Shown in pieces: positions 1 to 8,009 of a stretch of DNA of 64,000 bases (the first letter of the stretch is position 1; each line of letters starts with the position of its first letter). The notes beneath the pieces are model-generated. The model ran no database searches. It saw only the letters and a program-made list of their open reading frames with translations, and had not been told where the DNA came from. Source of the stretch: an uncultured Clostridia bacterium. GTDB taxonomy: Bacteria > Bacillota > Clostridia > Peptostreptococcales > Anaerovoracaceae. The translations under genes and the position numbers were made by a program. The stretch lies in NCBI GenBank assembly GCA_937900415.1, contig CALCEY010000012.1, forward strand, positions 62,001 to 126,000, written 5' to 3'.

Positions 1-28
1 CCATAGCTTTAAAATTAGCGGCAAATCC

Positions 29-424
29 TTATTTTGTTTTTTTCATGTCCGTGCTCTCAAATTTTTGCTGCGCAAATTTTTTTATTGCCGCAAAGCTCTC
101 TTCGCTGACGGCATGTTCCATTCGGCATGCGTCCACAACAGCGACGTCGGGAGAAACGCCCAGGCATATCAGCCACTCTGTAAATAAAGTGTGCCTTTCA
201 TAGGTTTTCTCAGCAATTTTACGCCCCTTATCGGTAAGGGAAATCATTCCCCCGTCATTGATGACAATGTATCCGTTTTCTTTCAGATTCTTCATCGCAA
301 CGCTGACACTGGGCTTGGAAAACCCCATCTCATTGGCGATATCTATCGACCGTACAAATCCCTTCCGCTGATAAAGCATTAAAATCATTTCAAGATAATT
401 TTCAGCTGACTCTTGTATTTTCAT
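29..424 (-). CDS. MntR/DtxR-family metal-dependent repressor
   Basis: Metal-sensing transcriptional repressor of the DtxR/MntR family, expected to repress metal uptake genes when Mn(II) or Fe(II) is plentiful. The N-terminus has the family opening MKIQESAENYLE, then a winged helix-turn-helix (about residues 20-60, with IANEMGFSKPSVSVAMKNL), followed by a helical dimerisation/metal domain ending around the HAVSEES segment. At 131 residues it is about the size of MntR (no SH3-like third domain). I chose the ATG at 424 because the family begins there and the upstream in-frame TTG has no clear ribosome site. It is the last gene before the left edge; its targets are not in the window. Metal specificity cannot be told from sequence alone. 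Confidence 0.85.
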   Translation of the reverse strand: MKIQESAENYLEMILMLYQRKGFVRSIDIANEMGFSKPSVSVAMKNLKENGYIVINDGGMISLTDKGRKIAEKTYERHTLFTEWLICLGVSPDVAVVDACRMEHAVSEESFAAIKKFAQQKFESTDMKKTK

Positions 425-470
425 ATTCTTCCACACCAACCCCAAAAGTTATTGTCTCTTTATGCAGAAT

Positions 471-499
471 AATATAACATAGGCATCAAGTTTTTTCAA
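471..499 (-). promoter_or_regulatory. sigma-A-type promoter for the MntR gene
   Basis: On the minus strand TTGAAA (494-499) and TATATT (471-476) are separated by exactly 17 bases, about 45 bases before the repressor start codon. Inferred from consensus only. Confidence 0.5.
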
Positions 500-756
500 G
501 CTGCAGCCACTTCTCTTCATCTGACTTCAAGCCTTTTTCTGATTAAAGCATCTATACCTAATTTTTTTAAATCTCAAAGTATATGATTTACAATCGAATT
601 ATTTTGTACCTGCCTGTTCATAGGCAAGCGAAGCTGGCCAGGCTTCACAAACACTGATTACATGAATTTAAGAATCGCAAAGCTCTGGCAAAAAATATCT
701 TTAACCTCTGAAATCAGTCATAAAGCCTAATAACTAATACCATGTGCTCAGCTATA
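500..756. other. intergenic stretch without recognisable feature
   Basis: AT-rich gap between the repressor promoter and the terminator of the phosphorylase operon. I see no convincing ORF, repeat or RNA structure. Confidence 0.5.
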
Positions 757-793
757 CCAAAAGACCATCTCGTAAAACGAGATGGTCTTTTGG
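757..793 (-). terminator. terminator of the nfeD-SPFH-punA operon
   Basis: Perfect 17-bp inverted repeat (757-773 and 777-793, loop AAA) with a T-rich end on both strands; it lies 49 bases beyond the stop of the purine nucleoside phosphorylase gene. Confidence 0.85.
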
Positions 794-841
794 CTTTTTA
801 TATCTCAATTTTAACGAAAAGCATAACTTCTCTTATATTTT

Positions 842-1657
842 CTACCAGGAAGAAATCAATTCCTTCACCCATCTGCACAGATTTGCACTTGCCATATTTG
901 CAGTCTTTAAAACTTCTTCATGGCTGTGCTTTACCTTTGAAAGCCCCGTCGCCATATTCGTTATACATGAAATTCCCAGAACTTTCATGCCAAGGTAATT
1001 GGCGGCTATGGTTTCAGGAACAGTCGACATTCCCACTGCATCGGCTCCCAGAGCCGCAAAGGCTCTTATTTCGGCAGCCGTTTCAAAACAAGGTCCCGGA
1101 TAAAAATTATACACTCCGTGTTTGAATTCAATGCCGAGCTTGGACGCTACAGCTTCAGCCTTAGCGATAAGAACTTTATCGAAGGCCTCCGTCATATCAG
1201 GAAATCGAGGCCCGAGACGTTCATCATTGATTCCTATAAGAGAATTGTTGGCTGAAAAATTGATGTAATCCGTAATTATCATCAGGTCTCCAGGCTTAAA
1301 CTCTTTGTTGATTCCTCCGCAGGCATTGGTAACTACAAGAGATTCGGCTCCCAGCTGCTTCATGACATATATGGGATAAGTCACTTCTTTCATCGCAAAA
1401 CCCTCATAGTAGTGGAATCTTCCCTGCATTGCGGCAACTCTCCTGCCTCCGATATTTCCAAAAACAAGGTTGCCCGCATGTCCCTCTACGTGAGACTGAG
1501 GGAAATGAGGAATTTCTGCATAAGGAATTACCTCCTTGTCCTCCATAACATCTACAAGAGCGCCAAGACCGCTGCCCAAAACAACTCCTATCGACGGTGC
1601 CTGCGAAATCCTTTCCCTGACAAATTCTGATGATTCGATAATATTTTCGTAAAACAT
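842..1657 (-). CDS. punA: purine nucleoside phosphorylase
   Basis: Cytoplasmic phosphorolysis of purine (deoxy)nucleosides to the base and (deoxy)ribose-1-phosphate, for purine salvage. The 271-residue length and motifs fit the trimeric PNP family (PunA/PNP-I): GVVLGSGLG near residue 25 for phosphate binding, FHYYEGF and YPIYVMK around 80-100, the NACGGIN base-site segment, GPCFETAAEIRA around 190 and the GMSTVPE element near 210. A good GGAG ribosome site precedes the ATG. It starts 24 bases after the SPFH gene, so it is probably the last gene of that operon. Exact base preference (guanine/hypoxanthine, or methylthioadenosine-like) is not decided; the former is more likely. Confidence 0.92.
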   Translation of the reverse strand: MFYENIIESSEFVRERISQAPSIGVVLGSGLGALVDVMEDKEVIPYAEIPHFPQSHVEGHAGNLVFGNIGGRRVAAMQGRFHYYEGFAMKEVTYPIYVMKQLGAESLVVTNACGGINKEFKPGDLMIITDYINFSANNSLIGINDERLGPRFPDMTEAFDKVLIAKAEAVASKLGIEFKHGVYNFYPGPCFETAAEIRAFAALGADAVGMSTVPETIAANYLGMKVLGISCITNMATGLSKVKHSHEEVLKTANMASANLCRWVKELISSW

Positions 1658-1681
1658 TCTGTTTCTCCTGAAATCTTTAAA

Positions 1682-2575
1682 CTATTTCATAAATTCTTTC
1701 ACCGACGCAGCAAGTCCTGCTAAACCTTGTATTTCCGAAGGTATGATTATCTTTGTCGCCTGTCCGTCTGCAGCTTTCTGGAAAGCTTCAAGGCTCTTAA
1801 GCTTTATTACCGACTCATCGGCCCCCGCTTCTTTTATCAGCTTGAGACCGTCGGCAGTCGCTTTATTAATCATGAGTATCGCCTCTGCCTGACCTTCTGC
1901 TTCTCTTATGGCGGTCTGCTTATTAGCTTCTGCCTGAAGGATTGCCGCCTCCTTCTGACCTTCCGCTATGAGAACCTGGGATTTTTTCTCTCCCTCTGCT
2001 ATGAGAATAGCTTCTCTTCTTTCTCTCTCTGCTCTCATCTGCTTTTCCATAGCAACCTGAATGTCCTTAGGCGGAATTATATTTTTAACCTCAACGCGGT
2101 TAATCTTGATTCCCCATGGATCGGTCGCCTCGTCAAGAACCATTCTTATCTTAGTATTTATATGTTCTCTGCTGGTCAGAGATTCGTCAAGCTCAAGTTC
2201 TCCTATGATGTTTCTGAGAGTAGTAGCCGTAAGATTTTCTATGGCGTCCATAGGGCTCTCAACACCGTAAGTGTAGAGCTTCGGATCTGTAATCTGAAAA
2301 TAAACCACCGTGTCTATTTCCATAGTTACGTTATCTTTCGTAATAACGGGCTGTGGCGGAAAATCTATAACTTTTTCCTTAAGCGAAACCTTCCTCGAGA
2401 CCTTGTCTATCAAAGGAATTTTAAAATGAAGTCCTACCTGCCACGTTCCGTGATATGCTCCAAGCCTTTCAACCACATACGCCCTGGCCTGCGGTACGAT
2501 TCTGATGTTTGAAACCAGCAGCCAGATTATAAGAGCAACAACTGCGAAAAGCATTATAATTTTAAAAATTTCCAT
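1682..2575 (-). CDS. SPFH/Band 7 (paraslipin, QmcA-like) membrane protein
   Basis: Stomatin/prohibitin-family scaffold protein anchored by one N-terminal transmembrane helix (residues about 3-23) with the SPFH domain behind it (VPQARAYVVERLGAY, then LKEKVIDFPPQPVITKDNV) and a long charged coiled-coil (MRAERERREAILIAEGEKK, AILQAEANKQTAIREAEGQ). Such proteins organise membrane microdomains and often control proteolysis. The gene follows the NfeD gene by 17 bases, the standard pairing of these two families, which supports a joint complex in the membrane. Confidence 0.9.
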   Translation of the reverse strand: MEIFKIIMLFAVVALIIWLLVSNIRIVPQARAYVVERLGAYHGTWQVGLHFKIPLIDKVSRKVSLKEKVIDFPPQPVITKDNVTMEIDTVVYFQITDPKLYTYGVESPMDAIENLTATTLRNIIGELELDESLTSREHINTKIRMVLDEATDPWGIKINRVEVKNIIPPKDIQVAMEKQMRAERERREAILIAEGEKKSQVLIAEGQKEAAILQAEANKQTAIREAEGQAEAILMINKATADGLKLIKEAGADESVIKLKSLEAFQKAADGQATKIIIPSEIQGLAGLAASVKEFMK

Positions 2576-2592
2576 AATCCCCTATCCTTTCC

Positions 2593-3048
2593 TTAATTTT
2601 CTTCAAAAGGCGAAACTATAAGCTTAACGCCTTCTATACCTTCAACCTTTACAAGTGAGTCTTCAGCCAGAGTTATATTTTCCTCGCATGTTGCTGACCA
2701 AACCTGACCTTTCAGTTTTACCTGTCCCACTTCAAAAGGCTCTATCCTGACCGTCACTTGTCCCACTTCGCCAATTACAGCGTCTATATTGGTACTTTCA
2801 GCTCCTGTTCTCAGCTTTTCTATAAAGATTTTCCTAGTAAACAGGAGAAGGCAGACAGACACGGCAAAAAAGCTTATAACCTGAAAGATGACAGGAACGT
2901 CGAACACCGAAAGTATCAGCGCCACCGCGGCTCCTCCGGCAAACCAAATCGTGGTAAGGCCTACAGTCAAAGCTTCTATTATTAAAAATATTACTGCCAG
3001 AACCAGCCATAATACGGGAATCGTAAAGTGCAATCCAAAAACCGTCAT
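2593..3048 (-). CDS. NfeD-like membrane protein (short form)
   Basis: Small 151-residue NfeD-family protein: three or four hydrophobic segments in the first 75 residues (VLWLVLAVIFLIIEAL, IWFAGGAAVALIL, VISFFAVSVCLLLF) followed by a soluble OB-fold domain (GEVGQVTVRIEPFEVGQVKLKGQVW). It lacks the ClpP-like protease domain of long NfeD proteins. Partner of the SPFH protein encoded immediately downstream; first gene of the nfeD-SPFH-punA operon. Confidence 0.87.
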   Translation of the reverse strand: MTVFGLHFTIPVLWLVLAVIFLIIEALTVGLTTIWFAGGAAVALILSVFDVPVIFQVISFFAVSVCLLLFTRKIFIEKLRTGAESTNIDAVIGEVGQVTVRIEPFEVGQVKLKGQVWSATCEENITLAEDSLVKVEGIEGVKLIVSPFEEN

Positions 3049-3181
3049 AGTTTTCCCCTTTCATTTTATCTATGATTATTATATATGCTCTCTCGTCCTA
3101 TATGCAACACATTCCTGAAAATTACAGATTGTTTTTCCAAAACGACCTATTTGCCTCAGGTACAAAGTTCCGTAAAAAGTT

Positions 3182-4354
3182 TTAAAGCTTTATATAATTT
3201 TTATCGAAATCAATTACCGTAAAGAAAGACGGGTATTCTTTGTGAATTGCCTTTTCTACAGCTGCCTTTATTTCCTCTTCGGAGAGCTTGCAGTTTTGGC
3301 TCACAACTATATCGAAAATCACGTTGGTATGAGTAGGTCCCGACACCATTCTTAAATCATGCATACTCAAAACGCCTTCCATCGTAGCGATAGTGTCGTT
3401 TACGATTTCCATTATTTCTGTTCTGTGAGGCGCAGTAAGATCAACGGGATCCATATGAGCCGTAATGTTTATTTTCAGCTTTTGCGATATTTCATGCTCG
3501 ATATTGTCTACCAAGTCGTGGCTCAGCATTACATCAACCGCCGCATCAACTTCAATATGTATCGACGCAAAAATTTTTCCCGGACCGTAATTATGGACAG
3601 TAAGGTCGTGGATATCCAATATTCCGTCATGGCTTTTGGCAATCTGCGCAATTTGTTTTACAAGCTCCGGATCCGGCGCTTCGCCCAAAAGTGGACTGAC
3701 CGTTTCTTTTACAAGAGAAATTCCCGACCACAGGATAAACAGCGCCACCAAAAGTCCAAGGTAACCGTCTATTTGAATCCCTGTAAAATAGCCGAAGATT
3801 ATTCCTGCCAAAACAACGCATGTGGAGATAACATCGTTTCTGCTGTCTGCTCCCGTCGCTATCAGCGCCAGCGAATCTATCCTTTTTCCCGCCGAAATAT
3901 TAAACATAGCCTGCCATATTTTTATAGCGATGGCGGCTATCAAAACCACAACCAGCGCCGGACTGAATTCCAGCTCCGAAGGATGTAAGATCTTATCGAA
4001 GGAGCTTTTCCCCAATTCAACGCCGACTAAAATTATCATTACGGAAACGGCCATTCCGGACAAGTATTCTATCCTTGCATGGCCGTATGGATGTTCTTCA
4101 TCTTCCGGCATGGAGGCCAGCTTGAATCCTACCAGAGTTATGACCGACGAGGACGCATCTGCCAAATTGTTTATTCCGTCTGCGACTATCGCTATACTGC
4201 CGGAAATCCAGCCTATGAATATTTTCATTGCGCAAAGAATTGAATTGGATATTATTCCGACTATTCCCGCCACTTTTCCGTAGGCGTCTCTGACACTGCA
4301 ATCCTTGACATTTTCGTAATCCTTTATGAGTTTCTTAAACAAAAATTCATTCAT
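3182..4354 (-). CDS. cation diffusion facilitator (CDF) metal exporter
   Basis: Proton-coupled efflux of divalent metals (Zn, Mn, Fe or Co) across the cytoplasmic membrane. Around six transmembrane helices lie in residues 25-220; metal-site signatures are DGINNLADASSS (helix 2) and HPYGHARIEYL (loop/helix 3). The C-terminal cytoplasmic metallochaperone-like domain (residues about 225-310) has HDLTVHNYG and SIHIEVD. At 390 residues it is longer than typical CDFs (about 300); the extra 80 residues form a second copy-like ferredoxin-fold segment (HDLRMVSGPTHTNVIFDIVV). Metal specificity unknown. Confidence 0.9.
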   Translation of the reverse strand: MNEFLFKKLIKDYENVKDCSVRDAYGKVAGIVGIISNSILCAMKIFIGWISGSIAIVADGINNLADASSSVITLVGFKLASMPEDEEHPYGHARIEYLSGMAVSVMIILVGVELGKSSFDKILHPSELEFSPALVVVLIAAIAIKIWQAMFNISAGKRIDSLALIATGADSRNDVISTCVVLAGIIFGYFTGIQIDGYLGLLVALFILWSGISLVKETVSPLLGEAPDPELVKQIAQIAKSHDGILDIHDLTVHNYGPGKIFASIHIEVDAAVDVMLSHDLVDNIEHEISQKLKINITAHMDPVDLTAPHRTEIMEIVNDTIATMEGVLSMHDLRMVSGPTHTNVIFDIVVSQNCKLSEEEIKAAVEKAIHKEYPSFFTVIDFDKNYIKL

Positions 4355-4443
4355 AATTGCCTCACATATTTTTTATATTTTAGTTCTCAATTATATTATG
4401 TCATTATTCTCCGTGTCCGCGTATCCTTCTTTTCGCCGCATGA

Positions 4444-4572
4444 CGCCTGCCGCCTGGCACATTTCAGTTTTGGCTCCGACACATGGCGCATTTCAGTTTT
4501 ATCTACGCCGCATTGCAGCCTTGACTCCGACACATGGCGCATTGCAGCTCCGGCACATGATACATTACAAAT
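4444..4572. repeat. degenerate short tandem repeat (~51 bp period, ~25 bp half-period)
   Basis: The string CTCCGACACATGGCGCATT occurs at 4474 and again at 4525 (51 bp apart), with weaker half-repeats (GGCACATTTCAGTTTTG, CGCCGCATTGCAG, CCGGCACATGATACATT) between and after. It lies in the gap between the CDF promoter region and the TSCPD gene. No coding function is apparent. Confidence 0.6.
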
Positions 4573-4618
4573 TCGGCGCCGGAGCGCCTCATTTGATTTT
4601 CCCCGGCATTACGCGCTT

Positions 4619-4879
4619 CTATTTAGCTCCCTGACCCGAAGTCGCCTTGCTCAGAGCCTCTGCCAGCTGATCAGGGCAGGAAGTCTGTTTAAATCCACAT
4701 TTTATTCCCGAAAGTTTTTTAATGACTTCAATACAATCCATTCCCTCTACAAGGGCGGAAATCCCCTTGAGATTGCCGTTGCATCCTCCCGTAAATCTAA
4801 CGTTTTTTACTTTATTGTTCTCTATTTCAAACTTTATTTCAGTAGAACATGTTTTAGACGGTATATATGAATATTCCAT
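4619..4879 (-). CDS. TSCPD-domain protein (TIGR03905-like)
   Basis: Small 86-residue protein that is essentially one TSCPD domain, the cysteine-containing module also found at the C-terminus of B12-dependent ribonucleotide reductase. Visible conserved elements: CSTEIKFEI (residue about 11), FTGGCNGNLKGI (about 30-41), GIKCG (about 58) and TSCPDQLAEAL (about 66). Function of stand-alone members is not established. Two consecutive ATGs exist; the second (4879) is better spaced from AGGAG. It is monocistronic as far as can be seen. Confidence 0.85.
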   Translation of the reverse strand: MEYSYIPSKTCSTEIKFEIENNKVKNVRFTGGCNGNLKGISALVEGMDCIEVIKKLSGIKCGFKQTSCPDQLAEALSKATSGQGAK

Positions 4880-5038
4880 CATAATCTCCTTTCAATGCCG
4901 ATCATTACTGTGATATAATATTATTCTGCAAATCATGCCGAAAAGCCGGGTTTTCCGTATGACTGCGGTCTTTTTACAGAGCCTTCTCTGCGGCAGCCTC
5001 CGAATATGCAAATATCATAACATAAGGTTTATTATAAC

Positions 5039-5824
5039 ATGGAAAACAAATTACTGCTAAATATAATTGAAGATAAATATCGTAAATTTGAAAATGATTA
5101 CGCTATCGTCTCCACAGACTTTCTCGACCTTGCGCAACAATCCATATCGGCAGCTTTTTTGAAAGCTCATGCCCAAGAGCGCATATTTCTCTACGGAGGA
5201 TATGCAGGCGCGGAAAGGAGAAAAATAATATTCGTTCCTGATTACATCGACGCTTCAGACGAAGACCAATTGGCGGATTTTTTTGTTTCCGCTCCGGACC
5301 TTTGTCCTCTGGCCGTACTGGATGTCAAAATTCTCGCAAAAGGAAAAATACTCAGGCACTCAGACTATCTCGGCTCGCTTCTCTCCCTTGGTATAAAGCG
5401 TGAAAAAACCGGTGACATTCTAACCTTTAACGACGGCGCTCAGATAATCGTGAACGAAGAAATCGCCGCTTACTTAGCGGAAAATTACACTCAGGCTGGA
5501 AAAACCCCGATTTCCGCAACCGTAATCGGAATCGACAGGCTCAAAACATCAGAAATTAAAACAGAACGAATAAAGCTGTCCTTAGCTTCCCCCAGGCTTG
5601 ACAATGCAGTCTCTTCCGTTTTCGGTATTTCCAGGAAATCGGCTGCCGAAGCCATCTCCTCCGGTCTCGTTTTCGTCAACAGCGCAGAAAACAGAAAACC
5701 GGATTTTACACTCAGGGGCGGTGAAAAAGTCGTGCTCCGGGGGAAAGGCAAGGCTGTATACAGGGGCTCCTGCGGAATTTCCCGAAAAGGTAAAATCTAC
5801 GTTGAATTTGACAGGTACATTTAA
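5039..5824 (+). CDS. ylmH: YlmH-like S4-domain RNA-binding protein
   Basis: RNA-binding protein of the YlmH/photosystem-II-S4 family; family members bind the ribosome (stalled 50S rescue in Bacillus). The N-terminal 165 residues form the YlmH-specific domain (LYGGYAGAERRKIIFVPDY, SLGIKREKTGDIL) and residues about 180-240 the S4 domain (ASPRLDNAVSSVFGISRKSAAEAISSG... split here by position, then NSAENRKPDF and LRGGEKVVLRGKG). Length 261 is normal. The usual division-cluster neighbours are absent, so it is a detached copy. Ribosome site is weak. Confidence 0.88.
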   Translation: MENKLLLNIIEDKYRKFENDYAIVSTDFLDLAQQSISAAFLKAHAQERIFLYGGYAGAERRKIIFVPDYIDASDEDQLADFFVSAPDLCPLAVLDVKILAKGKILRHSDYLGSLLSLGIKREKTGDILTFNDGAQIIVNEEIAAYLAENYTQAGKTPISATVIGIDRLKTSEIKTERIKLSLASPRLDNAVSSVFGISRKSAAEAISSGLVFVNSAENRKPDFTLRGGEKVVLRGKGKAVYRGSCGISRKGKIYVEFDRYI

Positions 5825-6221
5825 ATCAGTATTTAATCAATTAAAAACACACCCCCTCTTGTTTGCCTGCATCGTGTTTTCCGATAATCACAGCCTTTGT
5901 GCTTTTCCGTACGGACTCTTTCAGGAGCGCTTTTTCAACTTATTTAGATTTGCCCAATCGCCGCAAATTTTGTCAAAAACATCGAAATTATAAATTAAGT
6001 CATAGTTTCCCTGTATATTAAATTTTACGCAGAGAGCTGTTTCCCCGTCCTGTTATTTCCCTCAGGCAAATTCACGCGGACAAAAAATCTCACCTTAAAC
6101 CAGCTTTTCAATATTTCATGTTTTTTCATACCGGCCGGACTTATATGTTGTTTAAACAGCTGTCCGGCACAGCCGGCAGCTTATCGTTTGTCGCTGTCTG
6201 CTTTCTATCTCCGGATAGAAT
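5825..6221. other. intergenic stretch with one GC-rich inverted repeat
   Basis: About 400 bases between ylmH and the tRNA-Lys terminator. The only structure I see is GCCGGAC/GTCCGGC (6134-6140 and 6162-6168) around a 21-base loop; it has no T-tract, so a terminator role for ylmH is doubtful. No supported ORF. Confidence 0.4.
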
Positions 6222-6258
6222 AAAAAACAATCAGAGCTTAAAGCTCTGATTGTTTTTT
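6222..6258 (-). terminator. terminator of tRNA-Lys
   Basis: Perfect inverted repeat with arms AAAAAACAATCAGAGCTT and its complement, directly following the 3' CCA of the minus-strand tRNA. Confidence 0.85.
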
Positions 6259-6259
6259 C

Positions 6260-6335
6260 TGGTGCATCTTCAGGGGTTCGAACCCTGGACACCCTGATTA
6301 AGAGTCAGGTGCTCTGCCAGCTGAGCTAAAGATGC
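6260..6335 (-). tRNA. tRNA-Lys (anticodon CTT)
   Basis: Minus strand folds as a complete cloverleaf: acceptor GCATCTT/AAGATGC, D-arm TAGCTCAGCTGGCAGAGCA, anticodon stem-loop CTGACTCTTAATCAG with anticodon CTT, T-arm CAGGGTTCGAACCCTG, and encoded CCA (6260-6262). Confidence 0.97.
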
Positions 6336-6803
6336 ATATGCAATTATTGCCGTTTGGCACATTAGATATGTTAGCATTTTCTAAGAGTCTTGTCAACAAA
6401 AAAATATATTTTACGAAAACAAATCTTTTAAAAAGCAACTTTTCATTTTATCTTGTTATAAAACCTTGATTTCAACAGCAAATCGTCAGGAGACGATGTA
6501 AGCATGCTGAATACTTCAAACACTTCATTTTAATCTCCAAAATGAATTTTTTAACCCATCAGTTTTATTGCTCTGTTCAACTCTGATTCTCCGGCCTCGG
6601 CAAAAGACATTCCGACTTCGGCTGTTTAAGAAAATCCGTCAAATCCGCCCGCTCTGCCTGCTTTTTTCTAACTGCAGAACTATAACTCCAATTAAAATAT
6701 CCAAAAATACCCTCATCTGCAAAAATTATTGTTTATAAACCGCTTTTTACCTCTCATAGTTTTTCAGCCTGTGTACAGAATATTCATTGAGGAGGGAAGA
6801 AAA
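6336..6803. other. intergenic stretch without recognisable gene
   Basis: About 470 AT-rich bases between tRNA-Lys and the small Asn-rich ORF. I see no ORF with a ribosome site and no clear RNA structure. Presumably contains the promoters of the divergent neighbours. Confidence 0.4.
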
Positions 6804-6956
6804 ATGAAAGAAACCAACAAGAACAACAATAAAGTATCTGATAATAAGTATACTTCTGAAAAAAACTCAAACGAGATCAATCGCGAGAGAAGCGAAAAGA
6901 GTCAGAAAAACCAGAAAAATCAGAACAGTAACAAGAGCATTCGCAACAGCAGATAA
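6804..6956 (+). CDS. small Asn/Lys/Ser-rich hydrophilic protein, unknown function
   Basis: Fifty-residue, low-complexity, highly charged protein (MKETNKNNNKVSDNKY... ending KSIRNSR) with no hydrophobic core. It is supported as a real gene by a strong GAGGAGGGA ribosome site 7 bases before the ATG at 6804 and by an inverted repeat 70 bases after the stop. An in-frame extension upstream to 6729 lacks such a site. I do not recognise a family; the Asn/Lys/Gln/Ser composition resembles small nucleic-acid-binding or spore-type basic proteins, but that is only a resemblance. Confidence 0.6.
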   Translation: MKETNKNNNKVSDNKYTSEKNSNEINRERSEKSQKNQKNQNSNKSIRNSR

Positions 6957-7023
6957 CGCATCACTGTATGCGCATATCCTTTAACAGCTCTTTAAAAATC
7001 AAACTGATTGCATCACGAATCAC

Positions 7024-7048
7024 AACCACCGACGCACTGTCGGTGGTT
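7024..7048 (+). terminator. hairpin downstream of the small Asn-rich gene
   Basis: Perfect 10-bp inverted repeat AACCACCGAC/GTCGGTGGTT with a GCACT loop. The T-tract is broken (GCTTGCTCTT), so terminator efficiency is uncertain. Confidence 0.55.
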
Positions 7049-7107
7049 GCTTGCTCTTGCCTCTCGCCTCCCGGAACACGCAATAAGACGAAAACCCCTG
7101 TAAAATA

Positions 7108-7123
7108 CACTGTATACACAGTG
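7108..7123. promoter_or_regulatory. short palindrome upstream of the TetR promoter
   Basis: CACTGT-ATAC-ACAGTG dyad about 20 bases before the -35 box of the TetR gene; a possible activator or accessory operator site. No direct evidence of use. Confidence 0.3.
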
Positions 7124-7143
7124 ATAAAATTGTTCAAAGGTAA

Positions 7144-7171
7144 TTGACAAATCTATCAAAAATGAGATAAT
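7144..7171 (+). promoter_or_regulatory. promoter of the TetR gene
   Basis: Consensus TTGACA (7144-7149) and GATAAT (7166-7171) with 16-base spacing, immediately followed by the operator dyad, 100 bases upstream of the regulator start. Confidence 0.7.
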
Positions 7172-7173
7172 TA

Positions 7174-7199
7174 GACTATAGTCCAATTGGACTGTAGTC
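7174..7199. promoter_or_regulatory. TetR-type operator overlapping the start of transcription
   Basis: 26-bp dyad centred on AATT (AGTCCAATTGGACT core) with 12 of 13 base pairs symmetric. It covers the expected +1 of the TetR promoter, so autorepression by the encoded TetR protein is likely (inference). Confidence 0.65.
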
Positions 7200-7271
7200 C
7201 AAATTTGCTGTAAAACTATCCCCAGTACACAGCAATTATTTATAAAATTAAAAAGAAAGGCAGGCGCATCA

Positions 7272-7835
7272 ATGACAAACTGCAAAAATGAATCTGACAG
7301 CAAAAAAGAAATCATCGGAAAAAAAGAAGCCACAAGACGTGCCATAATGCATGCAGCCAGATGCGTCTACGAAAAAAAAGGAATAGAGAAAACCAATTTC
7401 CGCGATATAGCAGAAGCCGCCGGCGTCTCCCGAAGCACCGTATTCAATCACTTTTCCGGAGGCAGCGAACTCCTCATGGCTCTCTGCGGACAGGAAATAG
7501 AAGACCTGGAAAAAGCTTACATCACAAGCGGCTGCCGCGGAAAAGACGGAATTATCGCAATTTTCGACAGCTTTATCGACGATACTGCGCGATATCCCAA
7601 GCTTGTAACACAAATAATCCACAGCACGATACTCGGCGGCGGAGAGAAAAACCCTCTTCAAATGATCGAATCTCTTATATCCAAAAACCTTGACGACAAC
7701 GCAGCCGGCGAAACCAGCATGCTTCTGATGGGAGCATATTACGGCTTGATAAACCACTATCATTTATATAATCAGCCTTTTGACGGAAAGAAAATGAAAA
7801 AAGAAATGAGAAAAATGATAAATTCCATCATATGA
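7272..7835 (+). CDS. TetR/AcrR-family transcriptional regulator
   Basis: Ligand-responsive DNA-binding dimer. The N-terminal helix-turn-helix is classical: ATRRAIMHAARCVYEKKGIE, then TNFRDIAEAAGVSRSTVFNHFSG (residues about 20-62). The C-terminal ligand domain (about 65-187) is unassigned. The gene has its own promoter and operator and lies 174 bases upstream of, and in the same orientation as, the kinase/aminotransferase/RuBisCO-like/phosphatase cluster, so it is the natural candidate to control that cluster; the inducer would then be its substrate or an intermediate. This is context-based inference. Confidence 0.88.
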   Translation: MTNCKNESDSKKEIIGKKEATRRAIMHAARCVYEKKGIEKTNFRDIAEAAGVSRSTVFNHFSGGSELLMALCGQEIEDLEKAYITSGCRGKDGIIAIFDSFIDDTARYPKLVTQIIHSTILGGGEKNPLQMIESLISKNLDDNAAGETSMLLMGAYYGLINHYHLYNQPFDGKKMKKEMRKMINSII

Positions 7836-8009
7836 TTACCACCTATAAACCGACCTAATTAACGGCTAAAATCTTTCCGGAAGGCTCGTGTCCTCAATTC
7901 ATGCCTGTGGCTTCAAACAGAGGCTCATGCCATCAACCGAAGAAAGATTCGTATATAACACCGTCCTGCTGATTTAACTCGCAGGGCAGAACTACCAGGA
8001 GGTATAAAA

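Noticed and set aside
1727..2512. 261-codon plus-strand ORF opposite the SPFH gene
   Set aside because: Shadow of a clearly coding opposite strand; no family features.
7836..8009. Riboswitch or sigma-54 promoter ahead of the kinase cluster
   Set aside because: No -24/-12 match or known aptamer core; only weak inverted words were seen.
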